Assembly: GCF_008831285.2 (NCBI RefSeq)
Contig: NW_022205262.1
Location: 1 to 49,417 of the forward strand
Length of the DNA stretch: 49,417 bases
From: Nymphaea colorata
Lineage: Eukaryota > Streptophyta > Magnoliopsida > Nymphaeales > Nymphaeaceae
Reading direction: 5' to 3'
Made by a program: the position numbers and the translations under genes
Shown here: in pieces, positions 23,736 to 33,787 of the stretch
Numbering within the stretch: the stretch's first letter is position 1
How the letters are laid out: each line of letters begins with the position of its first letter
The notes under the pieces: generated by a model
Databases searched by the model: none
What the model saw: the letters and a program-made list of their open reading frames with translations, nothing else
What the model was told of the DNA's origin: nothing

Positions 23736-24750
23736 TTAATCTATGACTAATCTTTTCCCAAGATGGTCCATTAACTCCTGTGGCAGATCGAGTGCAGGAC
23801 AGTTGCAAATGTCCAACCGTTGAAGCTTCAAGAGGCAGGCGACCTGTTGTGCATCGGTGGGACACGTTGTTTCATTTTGTAATGTCATTCACGTCCACCA
23901 GAGACTTCAGACTAGGGAAGTTAGAAAGCATCAGCTTTCTTAATTTCGGGAGGCATTGCCAGTGGCCTCCCAAGCTGATGTCCTCAGAGAAACATTCTAG
24001 GATCAATTCCTCCAGTTGAGAGAGACCCCACACCGACTGAGGGACCCTTCCCCATTTGACCTCCTCATCGACATTATTGTCTCTCAAATACAGACATGTA
24101 AGGGAGGGTAGAAATGTTGGTACTTGTGATGGCAATGGCAATGGCAGTAGTACTGCTGATTCTGAATCCAACCCCAACTCAATGAGGTTAGGTAGTTGCT
24201 GAAGCAATTTCCATCCCAATCTTGCACTTGGGCAATTCCACACTGACAGCCTTTGGAGCTGACTCGCTTGACCCTCATACCCCGCCAGCTCCAATAGAGC
24301 GTAAATCCAGCCTTCTGTCTGCATCTTTGGACATTTGTAAAAGTGCGCCTCTCTTAAGCATGGCATATAAGTAAATGTTGATTCCCAGTTGGGCAAATTA
24401 TTCACGCTCAGTTTCTCAAGTGAAGGAATGCGAGGAGGGAGCTGCTTTAGAGCGTTTAGGTCAGACAACCAGAACCTCTTTAAAGCTGGCATGCGATCAT
24501 CAGCTACTTGCTCTACCCTCCCACATCTCTTCACCTCCAACGACTCCAATGCAGGCATGTTAGCGAGAGTCTTCAGCTTTTCACATCCGCACACGTCCAA
24601 TGACTCCAATGCAGGCAAGTCACCAATCGTGTTGAGCCCATGACACTCCCAAATATCCAAGGACTTCAGCAAAGGCATGCTCTGTAATTCACACAATGTT
24701 GGCAGTCGATTTTGATTCTCCAGTCTGTAAGAGTTTTTAACCTTTTCTTT
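23736..24750 (-). pseudogene. NLR-type disease-resistance LRR C-terminal fragment
   Basis: The minus strand encodes about 330 residues of irregular plant LRRs: LPTLCELQSMPLLKSLDI, then repeated PALESLDVCGC and PALESLEVKRC units, LPNLIELGL, LPSLTCLYL, LSQLEELIL and LPKLRKLMLSNFPSLKSL. This pattern (L..L..L.I..C) is that of CC-NBS-LRR immune receptors, where the LRR senses effectors or modified host proteins in the cytosol. The main frame stops at 23872-23874 after VNDITK. Shifting one frame there continues a good LRR end (LKLQRLDICNCPALDLPQEL...) to a stop at 23736-23738, so one frameshift disrupts the gene. Frame stays open upstream of the first visible LRR to about 24750, then enters TTGGATCTG-like low-complexity sequence. 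NB-ARC and coiled-coil parts are absent from the window. Only a pseudogene or truncated copy is supported. Confidence 0.85.
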
Positions 24751-25060
24751 ATCTAGGGCATGATTTTGGATCTGTAGGTTGGAATTAGATTTGGATCTGG
24801 ACCTGAGGTTCCAGTTTGGATCTGAACATTTGAATTTGGATCTGAATTTGGCACTAAGGCTTAGTTTTAGATCTAGAGCTCAGTTTTAGATCCAGATTGG
24901 GATCCAGGGATCTATTTTTTTATCTAAAGTTGGGATTTCGATCCAAATCTGGATCTAAGGCTTGGCTTTTGGATCTTGACTTGGGAGTTTGGATTTGGTT
25001 TAGATCTAGATTTGACATGGATTATCAGCCTAGATTGAGGTAGGGCCTGGGTTGGAAGTT
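24751..25060. repeat. Degenerate TTGGATCTG/AGATCTGG low-complexity repeat
   Basis: TTGGATCTG, TTTAGATCTAGA and GATCCAGATTGGGATCC-like words recur about every 10-25 bp. This lies where the upstream part of the LRR gene should be and marks the truncation point. Confidence 0.65.
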
Positions 25061-25254
25061 TACATTTAAATTCAAATGAGTTCCAAAATATAGTCGTTAA
25101 CCAAATTAGAGGGTAATTGGATCAGAACTGTGATAAATTGAAGTATTTAAGACCAAAAATTGTTGAAAATAATTGTGAAAACGCTAGATATATATTAACC
25201 ATCAAAATTTGGGGGTAATTACAAGGTTCAGCCAATTTATTAGGATCCAGTAGA

Positions 25255-25695
25255 ATCTCATTGGGGATCTATCAAGAGAATATTAAGATTCTTAATAGCT
25301 ACTGTTCATTATGGTCTAATCTTCAAATTTCAAAGCACCCAAGAACAAAGAAGTTCATATGTACAGTGATGCGGACGGGGCGGAATGCCCAAATGTTTGA
25401 TCGATGGTCAACATTTATGCAGCCTTCTTGGGACTGAATTTTGTTGCAGGAAGTTCAAAGAAACAGCAAGTTGTTTCTCAGTCTAGCATAGAGGCTGATC
25501 GAACGTCATGCAGTGGCCAACATAGCAGATGATGCAACGTGGTAGACAGTTTTCTAGTTGAACTTGGAATAAGAACAAAAAAGTCTGCCATCCATATGGT
25601 GTGACAATGTGAGTGCAAAATATTTTCCAACCTTTTCATAAGCTCTCATGACTATCATGTTACTCGAAGCAAGCTTAACATAGGAGCATCCTTAT
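25255..25695 (+). pseudogene. Ty1/copia reverse transcriptase end and RNase H remnant
   Basis: Plus-strand translation in shifting frames gives HWGSIKRILRFL, then TVHYGLIF, then YSDADGAECPN, YAAFLGLNF, SSKKQQVVSQSSIEA, LVELGIRTKKSA and RSKLNIGAS. These are the ordered landmarks of copia RNase H (YSDADWAGCP, SWSSKKQ-VVSRSSTEAEY, RSKHIE-type end). The DAD active-site segment is preserved but the usual W in SDADW is G, and several stops and at least two frameshifts are present. The rest of the polyprotein is missing on the left, where the antisense LRR fragment lies instead. An LTR-like segment follows about 70 bp downstream, as expected for the 3' end of such an element. Confidence 0.85.
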
Positions 25696-25767
25696 CGGCC
25701 CAGCACCTAAGGGTTTGGTACCTGTTACTTGGATAGAAAGAAAGTTGTGTGCACCATGGGCACGTCA

Positions 25768-25870
25768 CGCACTAAAGGATGGAAGGACATTTTGGTCATT
25801 TGTTTAAAAGAAACGTCCTTTACAATCTTTTTATTTTTGTCTTTATAAAAAGTTTTTTTCCTGTGTGAAC
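25768..25870 (+). repeat. LTR-like segment, copy 2 (probable copia 3' LTR piece)
   Basis: ACTAAAGGATGGAAGGACATTTTGG followed by TTTTTGTCTTTATAAAAAGTT parallels 23325-23440 in order and orientation. Its position just after a copia RNase H remnant supports a 3' LTR origin. No clear TG...CA termini or target duplication are visible. Confidence 0.5.
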
Positions 25871-27115
25871 TAAGTGTATTTTAGTCATTAACCGTAGTTG
25901 CGCACGGAAATTTATGCACCAGTATGGCGCATATAATCAGGTTTGCTATTTGAGGCTTCCCTTCTCAGTTTATTGGACAACCCATGGCATGATGTAACTT
26001 CTTCAGTGACACACTGGACCTCAGTCTTGCCCCTTAGTTCTCTTTCAGCTGGTGGAAGAGGCAAAACCAGCTTCAATTCCTAACCACAATTATTGATGTT
26101 CGATGAGTTGAGCCAACTCTAGTTCACTCTTGACCTCTCTTAGTTAAACTCGGATCGAGCTCAACTCATCTAATAAACAAGTCGTGTTTGGGTTAAAGTT
26201 AAGTAAACGAGTAGAGTTCGAGCTTGGCAAGCTCAACTTACGTAAACTTGAGTAAGATCACTTGAGTAAGATCAATAAGATAACATGTAAAAGATTATTT
26301 AGAATATCATCACGACAACAAACAGCTACATCGGATTTCCTCCTTCCCAGAAAGTTCCAACTCTCAAATTCTAATTTCGCTGTTTCTACTCATGTTAAAA
26401 TTGATTTTTTTTTTTAAATAATGGTCCGGCTAAGCTTCAGCCCAATCTTGGCCTGAGTTTAGCATCAGCAGTTTGAGTTCGAGCCAAATTCGAGCCAACA
26501 GATATAAGTATATCGTAACTTCTCTCTGCATATGCTTATATCTCATCTTGATCTTGGGTACCGTTTGGCAACAATAACAGTATGTAACTATTCCATATAT
26601 TCTGTCCCAAATATTATGCACATTTATGTAAGTTTATGTTACAACATTCCATGAATCTGCCCACCCTAAATATGAGGGCAAATACATACAACAATGATAT
26701 ACTGTTGTGCTTACCGGTTGACCCCCACTTCCTGCTTTGTTTCTAGAGTTGCAAGCATTTAAATGATATTTTCATTATTATTATTTTTTGGAGCTAGATT
26801 TGGTGGTTATATATGTTTGTGTTATTTTTAGTCTTATGTGTAATAATTGCTTATTTGTGTGCTTTAACTTATGTATGCTGGATTCCTGTCATTCCAGTAA
26901 CATAGTGATCCAAATACTAGAATCTGTATGTGATGGTCACATCAACTGGATCAGTGATTTGTTATCAGCTATAATATGTTTTGATCAATTAAATGGATCT
27001 CACTTTTATCAAAGTGCTTCCTAAATGTTGTTTGTCAAATTCAGTCACGCACTTAGTATGCTCCACATACATTTCTGATGCTCGTATCTTGCTTCATGCG
27101 AGTAATCAAACCTGG
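25871..27115. other. Unassigned repeat-derived DNA
   Basis: 26100-26270 carries GATCGAGCTCAACTC and GAGTTCGAGCTTGGCAAGCTC words common in decayed plant retroelements. 26556-26700 begins GGGTACCGTTTGGCAACAA, reminiscent of MITE ends, but no partner end was found. No gene is supported; a 78-codon frame at 26788-27024 has no recognisable feature. Confidence 0.35.
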
Positions 27116-27565
27116 TGATTTTCACAACATCGTCATCTGACCATGATAGCCAGCTGTATTGAGTGCCCATTTATTCAAAAATCGGATAGGAAATTAGTGG
27201 TTGATGAATGAGATTTTATATTTTATCACTCAACAACTTCATTTATATGATGAGGATATTAAATGCCTGACGTATATAGTGGCTATCTTCTAAACGGATG
27301 AGGGGCCCATGGATTTTATCACTCAACAACTTCATGTATATTTCGCCTGTACTTAGGGTGGACAAAGGACATCCCTCGGATCGATCTATAAGTTCCCTTT
27401 TTAGTGATTGACACAATTAACTACTTATAGAAGGCAGTCGTGTGCAAAATAATCCAAGCATCATCATCATATATAGAAGAAAAGCAATGTTCTATTGCAT
27501 GCACGTCATCCCACAATCAGTTTGGTCATGAAATGGCAACAAAACTCAATACGCATGTCCTCCTT

Positions 27566-27731
27566 GGGGGTAGTTTGGCAGCATGGATATTTTTTGAGTG
27601 TCCCACGAATCTACCCCAACAATTGGAGCAGATTTGTAAAACAATAGTTCTAGCGTTCAGATGAACCTGTCTCAATCTTTGGGGCAAATTCATGGGACAC
27701 TAACAAAGTGTTTCTACCAGCAAATGATCCC
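27566..27731. mobile_element. Foldback MITE-like element, copy 1
   Basis: The left half (GGGGGTAGTTTGGCAGCATG, later GAGTGTCCCACGAATCTACC) is roughly reverse-complementary to the right half (AATTCATGGGACACTAACAA, then TACCAGCAAATGATCCC). The 166 bp unit can fold on itself almost end to end. An open plus-strand frame crosses it (ending 27664) but its translation comes from the MITE arms and is not a gene. No clear target duplication. Confidence 0.6.
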
Positions 27732-27874
27732 TTAAGTTATAGTGCACACCAAGCATTTATAGGCTCCTCAAGAATATAGTTATGTCTTTGATCTATTAGA
27801 AAACCTAGTGGCAACTGACCTTATCATGAAGCAATTCATATTTAACCCCATAAAAAAGTTTTACACTGACATGT

Positions 27875-28070
27875 CACTACAACCAAAAAAAAAATGTTAT
27901 TAAGCACAATCAAAACCATGGCCAATACACCCAAAAATCGTGGTTAAAGATGTTTTCAGCCACGGTCTTCCTCATGGCTACTTAACTAAAGTAGTTGTGG
28001 TAATAACCCTAGCGGAAACTGACCTTTTGCCATGGTTTTGACTGTGGCTGTTGCATCTAAGTAAATAGGA
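27875..28070. mobile_element. CACTA-like transposon end with subterminal inverted repeats, copy 1
   Basis: CACTACAACCAAAAAAAAAA resembles the CACTACAA... terminus of En/Spm-class elements. Inside are ATCAAAACCATGGC (about 27910) and its inverse GCCATGGTTTTGAC (about 28037), as in subterminal repeat regions. The opposite TTGTAGTG end is not found nearby, so this is one end or a coincidence of sequence. Confidence 0.4.
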
Positions 28071-28999
28071 TATTAAATGCCTGATGAGTATTTTACTTAG
28101 ATTGACTCATTGAAGCCTTTGGCATTTTTTCAAAAAAGATAATTGTTTTGTCGTTTTATTCATTGGACTTAATTTTTGTGTTTTATATTTGTTTTTTCAA
28201 AAAAAAAAAGGATGCATTTTTATGATTATATTTACTACCTAATTTTGGTTCTCATCTCTCACAACCTATATGTAACTGGTCATTGTCGTCTGTCATCAAA
28301 TGTTTGCTACTGCGTCGTTGCTTGATTAGTGTAATATGGTTGATTCAAGTCTTCGTTAAATCAATTTGATCCAGCCCACCTGTTTAAAAAGAAAATGTTT
28401 TTAGTTAGTTTTTTATACAGTTTATTTATTTTTCAAAAAGAATACAATTTTTCATATTTTATGCTGATTCACAAAGAAGTCATTTAAATCACTGGATCGG
28501 CGGACAACATGGAAGTTGCTAGGCAACTTCATCCACTCGTTTCAAGAGTTGATTTTCACAACATCGTCATCTGACCATGATAGCCAGCTGTATTGAGTGC
28601 CCATTTATTCAAAAATCGGATAGGAAATCAGTGGTTGATGAATGAGATTTTATATTTTATCACTCAACAACTTCATTTATATGATGATGATATTAAATGC
28701 CTGACGTATATAATGGCTATCTTCTAAACGGATGAGGGGCCATGGGATTTTATCACTCAAAAACTTCATTTATATTTTGCCTGTACTTAGGGTGTACAAA
28801 GGACATCCCTCGGATCGATCTATAAGTTCCCTTTTTAGTGATTGACACAATTAACTACTTACAGAAGGCAGTCGTGTGCAAAATAATCCGAGCATCATCA
28901 TCATATATAGAAGAAAAGCAATGTTCTATTGCATGCACGTCATCCCACAATCCGTTTGGTCATGAAATGGCAACAAAACGCAATACGCATGTCCTCCTT

Positions 29000-29165
29000 G
29001 GGGGTAGTTTGGCAGCATGGATATTTTTTGAGTGTCCCACGAATCTACCCCAACAATTGGAGCAGGTTTGTAAAACAATAGTTCTAGCATTCAGATGAAC
29101 CTGTCTCAATCTTTGGGGCAAATTCATGGGACACTAACAAAGTGTTTCTACCAGCAAATGATCCC
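29000..29165. mobile_element. Foldback MITE-like element, copy 2
   Basis: Second copy of the 27566-27731 palindromic unit, carried along within the 1.01 kb direct repeat. Differences from copy 1 are a few substitutions. Confidence 0.6.
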
Positions 29166-29308
29166 TTAAGTTATACTGCACACCAAGCTTTTATAGGCTC
29201 CTCAAGAATATAGTTATGTCTTTGATCTATTAGAAAACCTAGTGGCAACTGACCTTATCATGAAGCAATTCATATTTAACCCCATAAAAAAGTTTTACAC
29301 TGACATGT

Positions 29309-29510
29309 CACTACAACAAAAAAAAAAAGTTATTAAGCACAATCAAAACCATGGCCAATGCACCCAAAATCGTGTTTAAAGATGTTTTCAGCCATGGTCT
29401 TTTCTCATGGCTACTTAACTAAAGTAGTTGTGGTAATAACCCTAGCGGCAACTGACCTTTTGCCATGGTTTTGACTGTGGCTGTTGCATCTAAGTAAATA
29501 GGATATTAAA
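29309..29510. mobile_element. CACTA-like transposon end, copy 2
   Basis: CACTACAACAAAAAAAAAAA with the same subterminal inverted words as copy 1. This copy keeps CACTACAACAAAA, closer to the usual CACTA terminus, so the extra C in copy 1 is likely a later change. Confidence 0.4.
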
Positions 29511-30245
29511 AGCCTGATGAGTATTTTACTTAGATTGACTCATTGAAGCCTTTGGCATTCTAGACGCTGCCGGAGTAGCTCACTGATAAATGCAGCTAAC
29601 TCACTCAATATAAGTTGATTCTTTGGAGGTCTTCGTTCGGAAATTCTACTTAATCCTCCTCATATTTGGATCCGAGATAAGCCTTAGGTCTGAACCTGAC
29701 TTTTATATATTATTGCATCTTTGCATAAATAAGAAAAATTAAAAATCTAAATTTCCTTTCAGAAAAAATGAATTGAAGAATATAAAAATTAATGTACAAT
29801 AAAAAGTTTTATAACTAGGAAGAAATATCGCATAAGGAAAGAATGACATCGAGTTTGACCACTGAATGGAAGCATTTAAGATACTGGAAATGCATGTCTC
29901 ATCCATTTCGAGCCGATTCATCAACGATTAATTTCCTATCCTATTTTGAGTCAATGGACTCTCAACATGTACAGCTAGCTAGCCATCGTGGTCTGATTGC
30001 GATGTGGGAAAAATCAGCTTTTGAATCGAGCGGATGATGTTACTAAGCAACTTCCATGTGCTGGTCGATCCCGTGATCTAAATGATTTGGTTGTGAATCA
30101 GCACAAAATATGAAAATTATATTCTTTTGAAAAATAAATAGACAACCTATAAATGATAACAAAAAACAATAATTTTTTTAAAAACGGATGGACTAGATCT
30201 AATTGATTTAGCATAGATTTGAACGAACCAGCCAATTCAAGCAAT

Positions 30246-31785
30246 TTTTTGGAAAAAAAATGCCACACCAACGAAACGCTTATTCCCAGTTTTTTTTTCC
30301 TTTTCTTCATTTAAGACTTTTTTTCATACTTTTTATTGCTAAACTGCTCATTTCAAACTTATAATTTTTATTTTTTTCTCACATATTTATTTTTTTAAAT
30401 TGCCTACCATTCATCTTATTTTCCCCTAATTTTTAAGTTTTACCCAATTTTTTTTAAGATTTACCATATTTTTCCTGTTTTCTTCATGCTAACCATATTA
30501 TATGATAGAAAAGCCTTGCCACACTCCATCCATCAGGTGTAGCAGGCAAATCTAGTGCCATCCCCTTCCATTGTCGGGACACTCCGTCTCTCTCAGCCAG
30601 CTTCCACCAGTCCCCAACCCATCCTATGCCAGGCGGGCCTATCCTTCGTTCCACCTCCTTGCTGAGATATCCGAGAGTGGCTTTGCCACTGGTTTTCTCT
30701 CGGATCTATTGCTGTTTAAGTTGATCTCTCATCAGCTAGGTAACTTCTCAGCATCCTATAGAACAGGGTTACGGGTGTAATTGTTTTCTAAACCAGGCTC
30801 TAGCCAATTGCTACTGTCGGTAGTCCCTCCAAGGCACCTTGCCAAGGACATGGCTGCGGGTAGCTAGACCACCAAAGGGTAAGGCAATGGTTTGGCCATT
30901 CTAGGGATTGTATGAATGGTTTGTGAATGAATGTTGAGTGAGTTGTGAGAGTTAAATTTGTATCGCTCATGTTTGTACAAGCCTTGATCCCCTAAGTGTT
31001 GTAGTAGGATTTAATCCTTGGGTCTGGGAAAACATACTTGTATCTTTTACCCAGGGTACTATTAAGCTGGGGTTGCTGTCTGGTGGGGATATAATTTGTA
31101 ACTATAATTTGCTTAAGTTTGGACTTTAGGCTCCCGCGAGTTGATTCTGGACTTGGCATCTATTCCTGGGCATCAAAATCGCTAGCCGGGTCTACGTTCC
31201 CACCATGCAACGAGTTCTAAATTTGAAATTATACTGGATATGGATGTAAATTTGATCTGCCGACATAAAAGATCGAGAGGCCCCCCATTACATTCAACTG
31301 ACATTCTCCAAAATCAAATAAATCCCCTTGATCTCCTTGCCCTTATGAGTCATTTGGATATAATTTATGAGCATCCCAGGAATCTTGGTTCGTTACGCAA
31401 TATTGAGATGCAAAAAAACAGTCCACCACATTCCTTTTTGAACACCTTATACCTTGTTTACAAACTTTTCGAGAAAGAGATTCCGTTGTACAAATCACTC
31501 TTGCTTTTAGATGGGAGCTGGGTATTTGGTGCTTTGAAATTGGGATGGGAAACCTTTTAAATTTTACGAAGCAGGGATCTGGTCGAGCTTCTAATTTTTA
31601 ATAATGCTACTCCATGCCGCACCTTATTTCTTTTATGTCTACCTATTTATTGCCACAACCATAAGATCCCATGTACGTGCCATTTATCGATTCCAATCAC
31701 ATATGAAGCGTATGTCAATCGATAATCTGTCAGACATTCGCTACCCAAACTTCAATTTTAATTCGGGATGGTGTGGAAATCATAT
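30246..31785. other. Unassigned; T-rich tract then moderately GC sequence
   Basis: 30290-30500 is a T-rich tract. 30540-30780 has more balanced composition with a 70-codon open plus frame but no recognised domain. 30790-31200 (GGTAGTCCCTCCAAGGCACC ... TAGCCGGGTCTACGTTCCC) looks like LTR or retroelement leader text. A 106-codon plus-strand frame at 31240-31560 has no family signature. No gene is called. Confidence 0.35.
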
Positions 31786-32503
31786 TTTTGTAATGTATTT
31801 TCTGTTTCTTTTGCAACCTCTCAACCTCGATCATCTTTGCCCAACTCCCTCTCTTGCTAATATTTCCCAATTGCTTCCACCATTCTTGAGTCTCATGTTC
31901 GCTGATCATTGGGCACTGTAGCATAAGACCTGGGAGATCGATCGGCATCATCACCTCATTGAGAGTAACAGAAAGCCATCACTCGAATGAGGGTTTCACA
32001 TAACCCGTGGAACAAACGATTGAGGGTTTGGACAACTATCTCTCCCTCTTTATAATGTATTTTCTGTTTCTCTTGCAATCTCTCAACCTCGATCATCTTT
32101 GTGCAACTCCCTCTCTCGCTCGATCTTTTGATGTTTCCCAATCGCTTCCACCATTCTTGAGTCTCGTGGTTGCTGATCATTGGACATTGTAGCGAAAGAC
32201 CCGGGAGATCGATCGGCATCATCACCTCGTTGAGAGCGATCGATAGCCATCACTCGAATAAGGGTTTCACATAACCCGCAGAACAGACAATCGAGGTTTT
32301 GGACAACTATCTCTCCCTCTTTATAATGTATTTTCTGTTTCTCTTGCAATCTCTCGACCTCGATCATCTTTGCACAACTCCCTGTCTCGCTCGATCCTTC
32401 GATATTTCCCAATCGTTTCCACCATTCTTGAGTCTCATGTTCGCTGATCATTGGACATTGTAGCGGAAGTCCTGAGAAGATCGATCGGCATCATCACCAT
32501 TAG
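31786..32503. repeat. 272 bp tandem repeat, about 2.7 copies
   Basis: CGATCGGCATCATCACC recurs near 31939, 32211 and 32484, and CCTCGATCATCTTTG near 31825, 32087 and 32359, giving a period of ~272 bp (one ~9 bp indel in the first copy). Minus-strand frames stay open across each unit (for example ETQEWWKRLGNI and KMIEVERLQEKQKIHYK in all copies), but 272 is not divisible by three, so the frame rotates from unit to unit. This could be an expanded piece of an older coding exon; the source family is not recognised. Confidence 0.88.
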
Positions 32504-32812
32504 GGATTAGATTGCACCTCAGACTGAAACGCCTTACGATATGCTTTTTATAACATTGTGTATAATACGTACATTTGTGATACTTATATACATGGACATA
32601 TGGATACATATTATATTATACATGTAATATGTATATAAGACATATATGCATGTATATGTATAATTTGTACATATGTAATGCTAATAGATGTTATATATAA
32701 CATAAGTATTTTGAGATGTACACATTTATATATGTATATATACACATATATATGTGTATAATGTTATACAATAAGGGTATATATGTACACATATATACAT
32801 TTGTATATATCA

Positions 32813-32947
32813 TATGTACCTACATGTGAGTACATACAATATGTATACACTTATGAATATGTAGTACAATATGTATATAAAATATACATATTGTACTACA
32901 TATTCATAAGTGTATACATATTGTATGTACTCACATGTAGGTACATA
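32813..32947. repeat. Perfect palindrome, 66 bp arms, 3 bp spacer
   Basis: The left arm 32813-32878 is exactly reverse-complementary to 32882-32947, with AAA between. The arms contain non-simple words (CCTACATGTGAGTACATAC, CTTATGAATATGTAGTAC), so this is not a trivial product of TA alternation. Just outside, symmetry breaks at once (A versus A). It could extrude as a cruciform or hairpin. Confidence 0.97.
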
Positions 32948-33386
32948 AAATATATGTATGTTATGTGTATATTATATATGTAATACATTGTACCAATGTA
33001 CATAGAGTATGTTACAGTAAAAATATATTATATGTACAGGTACATATACATAATATATGTATATGTGTTATGTATAGTAATACGTTATATGTATATATTA
33101 ATATATATAATATATGTATATATGTTATGTATAGTAATACGTTATATATACATATGTACACACACAGATATATATGTACGTATACACATATACATTATAT
33201 ATACGTATATAATAGGTATAATTTCAACATATAGGTACCTATACATATATTTGTACATTTGTATATATATGTTAATACATATGTGTATGTATGTATATAA
33301 CACATATATGCAAACATATGGTTGTACACATTCATACTATATATATGTGCATATTAATATTATTTTATGCATATATTTAGGTATGC

Positions 33387-33426
<40 letters not shown>

Positions 33427-33604
33427 ACATGTGCTTATAATATTCAAATATGTACTTATAATGTATGTACATATAACATATATGCATATATATATATATA
33501 CAATTATTTGTGTTTACGTAATATATACATATACATCTAACATATATATGTACATATTTGTATTATATGTGTACATGCATATGTACATTATGTGTGAATA
33601 TATA

Positions 33605-33738
33605 GATATATATTACATACATATATTAATATCTGTATATAAATATGTACAATGTCTACTACCATATATATGTTATGTAGGAATTATGAATATTATATAT
33701 ATTATATTATACATGTGTATACGCATATTACACAACAC

Positions 33739-33787
<49 letters not shown>

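Larger units (their letters stand above)
27116..28126. repeat. 1.01 kb direct repeat, copy 1
   Basis: Starts TGATTTTCACAACATCGTCA and ends GCCTTTGGCATT. It matches 28550-29559 at high identity (about 97% by eye). It contains, in order, a foldback MITE-like piece (27566-27731) and a CACTA-like end (from 27875). The direct words GATATTAAATGCCTGA occur near both 27256 and 28069, so the ~815 bp between them may itself be an old insertion. Confidence 0.92.
28550..29559. repeat. 1.01 kb direct repeat, copy 2
   Basis: Same content and orientation as 27116-28126, offset by 1434 bp. Its left edge lies inside the left inverted arm of the element at 28310-30245, so copy 1 is probably a partial duplicate derived from this element, not the reverse. 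Beyond its right edge the sequence continues into element DNA (TCTAGACGCTGCCGG) that copy 1 lacks. Confidence 0.92.
28310..30245. mobile_element. ~1.9 kb element with ~310 bp inverted arms (MULE-like)
   Basis: The left arm (about 28338-28646) and right arm (about 29914-30233) are inverted copies at roughly 70-75%. Shared ordered words include GGTTGATTCAAGTC versus GGCTGGTTCGTTCAAATC, TAAATCAATT.GATC, TTTTTCATATTTTATGCTGATTCACAA, ACATGGAAGTTGCT and GGATAGGAAAT. Long arms suggest a Mutator-like or foldback element, without proof of class. No transposase is seen between the arms; the interior instead holds the second copy of the 1.01 kb direct repeat. A 9 bp target duplication was not identifiable because the outer edges are eroded. 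Confidence 0.6.

Noticed and set aside
27440-27664. Open frame also present at 28838-29098, suggesting a duplicated gene
   Set aside because: Half of it is the arm of a foldback MITE-like element, and the pair is explained by the 1.01 kb direct repeat. Conservation reflects recent duplication, not coding constraint.
27116-29559. The 1.01 kb direct repeats as an LTR pair
   Set aside because: Ends can be forced to TG...CA, but flanks do not match (CCTGG versus TTCTA), the 423 bp between has no primer-binding site or polypurine tract, and the left edge of copy 2 lies within an inverted arm.
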